Below, piece after piece: positions 52,081-61,100 of a stretch of DNA of 64,000 nt (its first letter is position 1; every line of letters starts with the position of its first letter). Source of the DNA: Hyperoodon ampullatus. Lineage: Eukaryota > Chordata > Mammalia > Artiodactyla > Ziphiidae. The notes under the pieces are model-generated. The model did no database searches and was not told the DNA's origin. It saw only the letters and a program-made list of their open reading frames with translations. The stretch lies in assembly GCA_949752795.1 (NCBI GenBank), contig CATKHW010000566.1:1-64000 (forward strand). Direction: 5' to 3'. A program made the position numbers and the translations under genes.

Positions 52081-55051
52081 CCGTGCCCTAATCTTAATCC
52101 GTACGCTGACACTGACCCGTGCGTACGCACATGCCCTGACCGCAAAACGTGTCCGTACCCTCACCTGTGCCCTAAACCTTACCGTTCCCTAACCCGAACC
52201 CTAGCATGGAACGGAAACCCAGCAGCGGCCCTAAACCTTACCCTCCACCGTGACCTAATCCTAATCCGTACGCTGACACTGACCCGTGCGTCTGCACGTG
52301 CCCTGACCCCAGCACGTGTCCGTACCCTCACCTGTGCCCTAAACCATTCCGTTCCATAACCCGAACCCTAGGCCGGAACGGAAAACCACCATCAGCCCTA
52401 CACCTTACCGTCCGCCATGCCCTAATCCTAATCCATACGCTGACACTGACCTGTGCGTCCGCACGTGCCAGGACACCAGCACGTATCCATACCCTGAACT
52501 TTGCCGTTCCCTGACCCGAACCCTACCCCGGAACGGAAACCCACCAGCAGCCGTACACCTTCCACTCCCCCGTGCCCTAATCCTAATCCGCACGCTGACA
52601 CTGACCCGTGCGTCCGCACGTGCCCTGACCCCAGCACGTATCCGTAACCTCACCTGTGCCCTAAACCTTGGCGTTCCCTAACCGGAACCCTAGCCCAGAT
52701 CGGAAACCCAGCAGCAGGCTTACACATTACCCTCCCCCGTGGCCTAATCCTAATCCGTACGCTGACATTGAACCCTGCGTCCCCACGTGCCCCGACCCCA
52801 AAACGTGTCCGTACCCTCATCCTTGCCGTTCCCTAACCCGAACCCTAACCCTGTACGGAAACCCACCAGCAGCCCTAAAGCTTACCCTCCGCCGTTCCGT
52901 AATGCTCATCCGTACGCTGACAGTAACACGTGCGACCGCACGTGCCCTGAACCAAGCACGTGTCCGTACCCTCACCTGTGCGCTAAACCTTGCCGTTCCC
53001 TAACCCGAACCCTAGCCCGGAACGGAAACCCACAAGCAGCCCTACACCTTACCCTCCGCCGTGCCCTAATCCTAATCCGTACGCTGACACTGACCCGTGA
53101 GTCCGCACGGGCCCTGACCCCAGCACGTGTCTGTACTCTCACCTGTGCCCTAAACCTTGCCGTTCCCTAACCTGAACCCTAGCCTGGAACGGAAACCCAC
53201 CAGCAGCCTTACACCTTACCCTCTCCCGTGCCCTAATACTGATATGTACGCTGACAATTACCCGTGCGTCCGCACGTGCCCTGACCCCAGCCCGTGGCCA
53301 TACCCTCACCTGTGCCCTAAACCTTGCCGTTCCCAAGCCGAACCCTAGCCCGGAACGGAAACCCACCAGCAGCCCTACACCTTACCCTCCACCGTGCCCT
53401 AATCCTTATGCATACGCTGACACTGACCCGTGCGTTTGCACGTGCCCTGAACCCAGCCCGTGTCCGTACCCTCACCTGTGCCTTAAACCTTGCCGTTCCC
53501 TAACCCGAACCCTATCCCAGAACGGAAACCCACCAGCAGCCCTACACCTTTCACTCCGCTGTGCGCTAATCCTGATGCGTACGCTGACACTGACCCATGC
53601 ATCCGCACGTGCCCTAAACCCAGCCCGTGTCCATAACCTCACCTGTGCCCTAAACGTTGACGTTACCTCAACCAAACCCTAGCCCGGAACAGACACCATC
53701 AGCAGCCCTAAACCTTACCCTCCGCCGTGCCCTAATCCTGATGCGTACGCTGACACTGAACCGTGAGTACACACGTGCCGTGACACCAGCCCGTGTCCGT
53801 ACCCTCACCTGTGCCCTAAACCTTGCCGTTCCCTAACCAGAACCCTAGCCCAGAACGGAAGCCCCAAAGGAGCCCTACACCTTACCCTCCGCTATGCCCT
53901 AATCCCGATGCGTACGCTGACAGTGACACGTGCGTCCGCACGAGCCCTGACCCCATCCCTTGTCCGTACCCTCACCTGTGCGCTAAACCTTGGAATTCCC
54001 TAACCCGAACCCTACCCCGGAACGGAAACCCACCAGCAGCCCTACACCTTACACCCCGCCGTGCCCTAATCCTGATGCGTACGCTGACACTGACCAGTGC
54101 GTCCGCACGTGCCCTGACCACAGCCCGTGTCCGTACCCTCACCTGTGCCCTAAACCTTGCCATTCCCTAGACCGAACCCTAGACCGGAACGGAAACACAC
54201 CAGCAGCCCTACACCTTACCATCCGCCGAGCCCTAATCCTGATGCGTACGCTGACACTGACCCGTGCGTCCGTACGTGCCCTGACACCAGCCCGTGCCCG
54301 GCCCCTCACCTGTGCCCTAAACCTTGCCGTTCCCTAACCCGAACCCTAGCCCGGAACGGAAAACCACCAGCAGCCCTAAACCTTACCATCCGCCGTGCCC
54401 TAATCCTGATGCGTACGCTGACACTGACCCGTGCTTCCGCACGTGCCCTGACCCCAGCCCGTGTCCGTACACTCACCTGTGCCCTAAGCCATGCCATTCC
54501 CTAACCCGAACCCTAGCCCAGAACGGAAACCCACCAGCAGCCCTACACCTTACCCTCCGCCGTGCCCTAATCCTGATGCGTACGCTGACACTGACACGTG
54601 CGTCCGCATGCCACCTGAACACAGCCCGTGTCCATACCCTCACCTGTGCCCTAAACCTTGCCGTTCCCTAACCCGAACCCTAACCCGGAACGGAAACACA
54701 ACAGCAGCCCTACACCTTACCCTCCTCCGTGCCCTAATTCTGATGAGTACGCTGACGCTGACCCGTGCGTCCGCACGTGCTCTGAGCCCAGCCCCTGTCC
54801 GTACCCTCACCTGTGCCCTAAACCTTGCCGTTCCCTAACCCGAATCCTAGACCGGAACGGAAACCCTCCAGCAGCCCTACACCTTACCCTCCGCCGTGCC
54901 CTAATACTGATGTGTACGCTGACACTGACCCGTGCGTCAACACGTGCCCTGACCACAGCAGGTGTCCGTACCCTCACCTGTGCCCTAAGGCTTGCCGTTC
55001 CCTAACACGAACCCTAGCCCGGAACGGAAACCCAACAGCAGACCTACACCT
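51905..55051 (+). repeat. 3,147-bp tandem duplication, copy 1
   Basis: This segment aligns to 55,052-58,198 at a constant offset of 3,147. The length corresponds to 19 monomers including two 155-bp short units. It spans a complete B islet plus flanking type A units. Differences are few, for example CCTACCCCGG against CCTAGCCCGG near 52,521/55,668 and CTAACCCGG against CTAATGCGG near 54,683/57,830. Confidence 0.82.
52081..53155 (+). repeat. Type B islet, second copy
   Basis: B-type units start with CTTAATCCGTACGC near 52,092. Relative to 27.29 kb it carries one additional 167-bp unit (offset 24,785 before it, 24,952 after it). Short units lacking the 12-bp block are again seen near 52,492 and 52,818. 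Confidence 0.72.
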
Positions 55052-55230
55052 TACCCTCCGCCGTGCCCTAATCCTGATGCGTACGCTGACACTGACCGGT
55101 GCGTCCTCATGTGCCCTGACCCCAGCCCGTGTCCGTACCCTCAGCTATGCCCTAAACCTTGCCGTTCCCTAACCCGAAGCCTAGAGCGGAAGGGAAACCC
55201 ACCAGCAGCCCTACACCTTACCCTCCGCCG
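53156..55230 (+). repeat. Type A segment between B islets
   Basis: About 12 type A monomers, equivalent to 28.2-29.35 kb at offset 24,952, followed by units shared with 56.3-58.2 kb at offset 3,147. Confidence 0.72.
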
Positions 55231-58198
55231 TGCCCTAATCTTAATCCGTACGCTGACACTGACCCGTGCGTACGCACATGCCCTGACCGCAAAACGTGTC
55301 CGTACCCTCACCTGTGCCCTAAACCTTACCGTTCCCTAACCCGAACCCTAGCATGGAACGGAAACCCAGCAGCGGCCCTAAACCTTACCCTCCACCGTGA
55401 CCTAATCCTAATCCGTACGCTGACACTGACCCGTGCGTCTGCACGTGCCCTGACCCCAGCACGTGTCCGTACCCTCACCTGTGCCCTAAACCATTCCGTT
55501 CCATAACCCGAACCCTAGGCCGGAACGGAAAACCACCATCAGCCCTACACCTTACCGTCCGCCATGCCCTAATCCTAATCCATACGCTGACACTGACCTG
55601 TGCGTCCGCACGTGCCAGGACACCAGCACGTATCCATACCCTGAACTTTGCCGTTCCCTGACCCGAACCCTAGCCCGGAACGGAAACCCACCAGCAGCCG
55701 TACACCTTCCACTCCCCCGTGCCCTAATCCTAATCCGCACGCTGACACTGACCCGTGCGTCCGCACGTGCCCTGACCCCAGCACGTATCCGTAACCTCAC
55801 CTGTGCCCTAAACCCTGGCGTTCCCTAACCGGAACCCTAGCCCAGATCGGAAACCCAGCAGCAGGCTTACACATTACCCTCCCCCGTGGCCTAATCCTAA
55901 TCCGTACGCTGACATTGAACCCTGCGTCCCCACGTGCCCCGACCCCAAAACGTGTCCGTACCCTCATCCTTGCCGTTCCCTAACCCGAACCCTAACCCTG
56001 TACGGAAACCCACCAGCAGCCCTAAAGCTTACCCTCCGCCGTTCCGTAATGCTCATCCGTACGCTGACAGTAACACGTGCGACCGCACGTGCCCTGAACC
56101 AAGCACGTGTCCGTACCCTCACCTGTGCGCTAAACCTTGCCGTTCCCTAACCCGAACCCTAGCCCGGAACGGAAACCCACAAGCAGCCCTACACCTTACC
56201 CTCCGCCGTGCCCTAATCCTAATCCGTACGCTGACACTGACCCGTGAGTCCGCACGGGCCCTGACCCCAGCACGTGTCTGTACTCTCACCTGTGCCCTAA
56301 ACCTTGCCGTTCCCTAACCTGAACCCTAGCCCGGAACGGAAACCCACCAGCAGCCTTACACCTTACCCTCTGCCGTGCCCTAATACTGATATGTACGCTG
56401 ACAATTACCCGTGCGTCCGCACGTGCCCTGACCCCAGCCCGTGGCCATACCCTCACCTGTGCCCTAAACCTTGCCGTTCCCAAGCCGAACCCTAGCCCGG
56501 AACGGAAACCCACCAGCAGCCCTACACCTTACCCTCCACCGTGCCCTAATCCTTATGCGTACGCTGACACTGACCCGTGCGTTTGCACGTGCCCTGAACC
56601 CAGCCCGTGTCCGTACCCTCACCTGTGCCTTAAACCTTGCCGTTCCCTAACCCGAACCCTATCCCAGAACGGAAACCCACCAGCAGCCCTACACCTTTCA
56701 CTCCGCCGTGCGCTAATCCTGATGCGTACGCTGACACTGACCCATGCATCCGCACGTGCCCTAAACCCAGCCCGTGTCCATAACCTCACCTGTGCCCTAA
56801 ACGTTGACGTTACCTCAACCAAACCCTAGCCCGGAACAGACACCATCAGCAGCCCTAAACCTTACCCTCCGCCGTGCCCTAATCCTGATGCGTACGCTGA
56901 CACTGAACCGTGAGTACGCACGTGCCGTGACACCAGCCCGTGTCCGTACCCTCACCTGTGCCCTAAACCTTGCCGTTCCCTAACCAGAACCCTAGCCCAG
57001 AACGGAAGCCCCAAAGGAGCCCTACACCTTACCCTCCGCTATGCCCTAATCCCGATGCGTACGCTGACAGTGACACGTGCGTCCGCACGAGCCCTGACCC
57101 CATCCCTTGTCCGTACCCTCACCTGTGCGCTAAACCTTGGAATTCCCTAACCCGAACCCTACCCCGGAACGGAAACCCACCAGCAGCCCTACACCTTACA
57201 CCTCGCCGTGCCCTAATCCTGATGCGTACGCTGACACTGACCAGTGCGTCCGCACGTGCCCTGACCACAGCCCGTGTCCGTACCCTCACCTGTGCCCTAA
57301 ACCTTGCCATTCCCTAGACCGAACCCTAGACCGGAACGGAAACACACCAGCAGCCCTACACCTTACCATCCGCCGAGCCCTAATCCTGATGCGTACGCTG
57401 ACACTGACCCGTGCGTCCGTACGTGCCCTGACACCAGCCCGTGCCCGGCCCCTCACCTGTGCCCTAAACCTTGCCGTTCCCTAACCCGAACCCTAGCCCG
57501 GAACGGAAAACCACCAGCAGCCCTAAACCTTACCATCCTCCGTGCCCTAATCCTGATGCGTACGCTGACACTGACCCGTGCTTCCGCACGTGCCCTGACC
57601 CCAGCCCGTGTCCGTACACTCACCTGTGCCCTAAGCCATGCCATTCCCTAACCCGAACCCTAGCCCAGAACGGAAACCCACCAGCAGCCCTACACCTTAC
57701 CCTCCGCCGTGCCCTAATCCTGATGCGTACGCTGACACTGACACGTGCGTCCGCATGCCACCTGAACACAGCCCGTGTCCATACCCTCACCTGTGCCCTA
57801 AACCTTGCCGTTCCCTAACCCGAACCCTAATGCGGAACGGAAACACAACAGCAGCCCTACACCTTACCCTCCTCCGTGCCCTAATTCTGATGAGTACGCT
57901 GACGCTGACCCGTGCGTCCGCACGTGCTCTGAGCCCAGCCCCTGTCCGTACCCTCACCTGTGCCCTAAACCTTGCCGTTCCCTAACCCGAATCCTAGACC
58001 GGAACGGAAACCCTCCAGCAGCCCTACACCTTACCCTCCTCCGTGCCCTAATACTGATGTGTACGCTGACACTGACCCGTGCGTCAACACGTGCCCTGAC
58101 CACAGCAGGTGTCCGTACCCTCACCTGTGCCCTAAGGCTTGCCGTTCCCTAACACGAACCCTAGCCCGGAACGGAAACCCAACAGCAGACCTACACCT
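55052..58198 (+). repeat. 3,147-bp tandem duplication, copy 2
   Basis: Second copy of 51,905-55,051. The junction lies in a generic CCTCCGCCGTGCCCTAATCC stretch, so the exact exchange point cannot be placed within about 40 bases. Copy 2 continues into the sequence that corresponds to 29.35 kb in the first superduplication copy. Confidence 0.82.
55231..56300 (+). repeat. Type B islet, third copy
   Basis: Repeat of 52.08-53.16 kb exactly 3,147 bases further on, including the same odd variants (for example CCAGGACACCAGCACG at 55,615 and 52,468). Confidence 0.74.
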
Positions 58199-61100
58199 TA
58201 CCCTCCGCCGTGCCCTAATCCTGATGCGTACGCTGACACTGACCCGTGCTTCCGCACGTGCCCTGAACCCAGCCCGTGTCCGTTCCCTCACCTGTGCCCT
58301 AAACATTGCCGTTTCCTAACCCAAACCCTAGCACGGAACGGAAACCCACCAGCATCCCTACACCATACCCTCCGCCGTGCCCTAATCCTGATGCGTACGC
58401 TGACACTGACCCGTGTGTCCTCACGTGCCCTGAACCGAGCCCGTATCCATACCATCACCTGTGCCTTAAACCTTGCCGTTCCCTAACCTGAACCCTAGCC
58501 CAGAAGCTAAACCCACCAGCAGCCCTACAGCTTTCCCTCCGCCGTGCCCTAATCCTGATGCATACGTTGACGCTGACCCGTGCGTCCGCACGTGTCCTGA
58601 ACCCAGCCCGTGTCCGTACACTCACCTGTGCCCTAAACCTTGCCGTTCCCTAACCCGAACCCTAACCCAGAAAAGAAAACCACCAGCAGCCCTATACCTT
58701 ACCCTCCGCCGTGCCCTAGTCCTGATGCGTACGCTGACACTGACCCGTGCGTCCGCACGTTCCCTGACCCCAACCCGTGCCCGTACCCTCACCTGTGTCA
58801 TAAACCTTGCCGTTCCCTAACCCGAACCCTAGCCCGGAACGGAAACCCACCAGCAGGCTTAAACATTACCGTCGGCCGTGCCCTAATCCTGATGCGTAGG
58901 CTGACACTGACCCATGCGTCCGCACGTGCCCTGACCCCAGCCCGTGTCCGTACCATCACCTGTGCCCTAAACCTTGCCGTTCCCTAACCCGAACCCTAAC
59001 CCGGAACGGAAAGCCACCAGCAGCCCTAGACCTTACCCTCCTCCGTGCCCTATTTCTGATGAGTACGCTGACGCTGAAACGTGGGTCCGCACGTGCTCTG
59101 ACCTCAGCCCGTGTCCGTACCCTCACCTTTGCCCTAAAACTTGCCATTCCCTAACCCGAACCCTAGCCCGGAACGGAAACCCACCAGCAGCCCTAAACCT
59201 TACCCTCCGCCGTGCCCTAATCCTGATGCGTACGCTGACACTGTCCCGTGCGTCCTCACTTGCGCTGACCCCAGCCTGTGTCCGTACCATCACCTGTGCC
59301 CTAAACTTTGCTGTTCCCTAAACCAAACCCTAGCCCGGAACGGAAACCCACCAGCAGCCCTACACCTTACCCTCCGCCGTGCCCTAATCCTGATGCGTAC
59401 GCTGACACTGACCCGTGCGTCCGCACGTGCCCTGACCCCAGCCCGTTTCCGTACTCTCACCTGTGCCCTAAATCTTGCCGTTCCCTAACCCGAACCCTAA
59501 CACGGAACGGAAACCCACCAGCAGCCCTACACCTTACCCTCCGCCGCGCCCTAATCCTCATGCATATGCTGACAGTGACCCGTGCATCCGCACGTGCCCT
59601 GACCCCAGCCCGTGTTCGTACCCTCACCTGTGCCCTAAACCTTGCCGTTCCCTAACCGGAACCCGAGCCCGGAACGGAAACCCACCAGCAGCCCTACACC
59701 TTACCCTCCACCGTGCCCTAATCCTGATGCGTACGCTGACACTGACCCGTGCGTCCGCACGTGTCCTGACGCCAGCCCGTGTCCGTACCCTCACCTGTGC
59801 CCTAAACGTTGCCGTTCCCAACCCGAACCCTAGCCCGGAATAGAAACCCACCAGCAGCTCTACACCTTACCCTCCGCCGTGCCCTAATCCTGATGCGTAC
59901 GCTGACACTGACCCGTGCGTCCGCACGTGCCCTGATCCCAGCCCGTGTCTGGACCCTCAACTGTGCCCTAAACCTTGCGATTCCCTAACACGAACCCTAG
60001 CCCGGAACGGAAACCCAGCAGCAGCCCTACACCTTACCCTCTGCCGTGCACTAATCCTGATGCGTACGTTGACACTGACCCGTGCATCCGCACGTGCCCT
60101 GATCCCAGCCCGTGTCTGTACCCTCACCGGTGCCCTAAACCTTGCCGTTCCCTATCCTGTACCCTAGACGAGAACGGAAACCCACCAGCAGTCCTAAACC
60201 TTACCCTCCGCCGTGCCCTAATCCTGATGCGTACGCTGACACTGACCCGTGCTTCCGCACGTGCCCTGAACCCAGCCCGTGTGCATACCCTCACCTGTGC
60301 CCTAAACCTTGCCGTTCCCTAAACCGAACCCTAGCCCAGAACGGAAACCCACCAGCAGCCCTACACATTACCCTCCGCCGTGCCCTAATCCTGATGCGTA
60401 CGCTGACACTGACCCGTGCGTCCTCACGTGCCCTGACCCCAGCCCGTGTCCGTACCCTCACCTGTGCCCTAAACCTTGCCGTTCCCTAACCCGAACCCTA
60501 GCCCGGAACGGAAACCCACCAGCAGCCCTACATCTTACACCCCGCCGTGCCCTAATCCTGATGCGTACGCTGGCACTGACCAGTGCTTCCACACGTGCCC
60601 TGACCACAGCCCGTGTCCGTACGCTCACCTGTGCCCTAAACCTTGCCATTCCCTAGCCCTAACCCTGGACAGGAACGGAAACACACCAGCAGCCCTACAC
60701 CTTACCATCCGCCGAGCCCTAATCCTGATGCGTACGCTGACACTGACCCGTACGCCGTCACGTGCCCTGACCCCAGCCCGTGTCTGTACCATCACCTGTG
60801 CCCTAAACCTTGCTGTTCCCTAACCCGAAACCTAGCCCGGAACGGAAAGCAACCAGGAGACCTACACCTTACCCTCAGCCGTTCCCTAATCCTGATGCGA
60901 CCGATGACACTGAACCGTGCGTCCACACATGCCCTGAACCCAGCCCGTGTCCGTAACCTCACCTGTGCCCTAAATCTTGCCGTTCCCTAACCTGAATACT
61001 AGCCCGGAACGGAAACCCACCAGCAGCCCTACACCTTACCCTCCGCCGTGCCCTAATACTGATGCATACGCTGACACTGACCCGTGCGTCCACACGTGCC

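Larger units (their letters stand above)
40385..60750 (+). repeat. Superduplication copy 2 (about 20 kb, expanded)
   Basis: Second copy of 14,340-32,285. It is longer because of the 4,486-bp and 3,147-bp duplications, and has lost about 980 bp corresponding to 15.71-16.69 kb at its left part (recovered again at 45.4-46.2 kb through the internal duplication). The A/B alternation of copy 1 is preserved in the same order. Confidence 0.78.
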
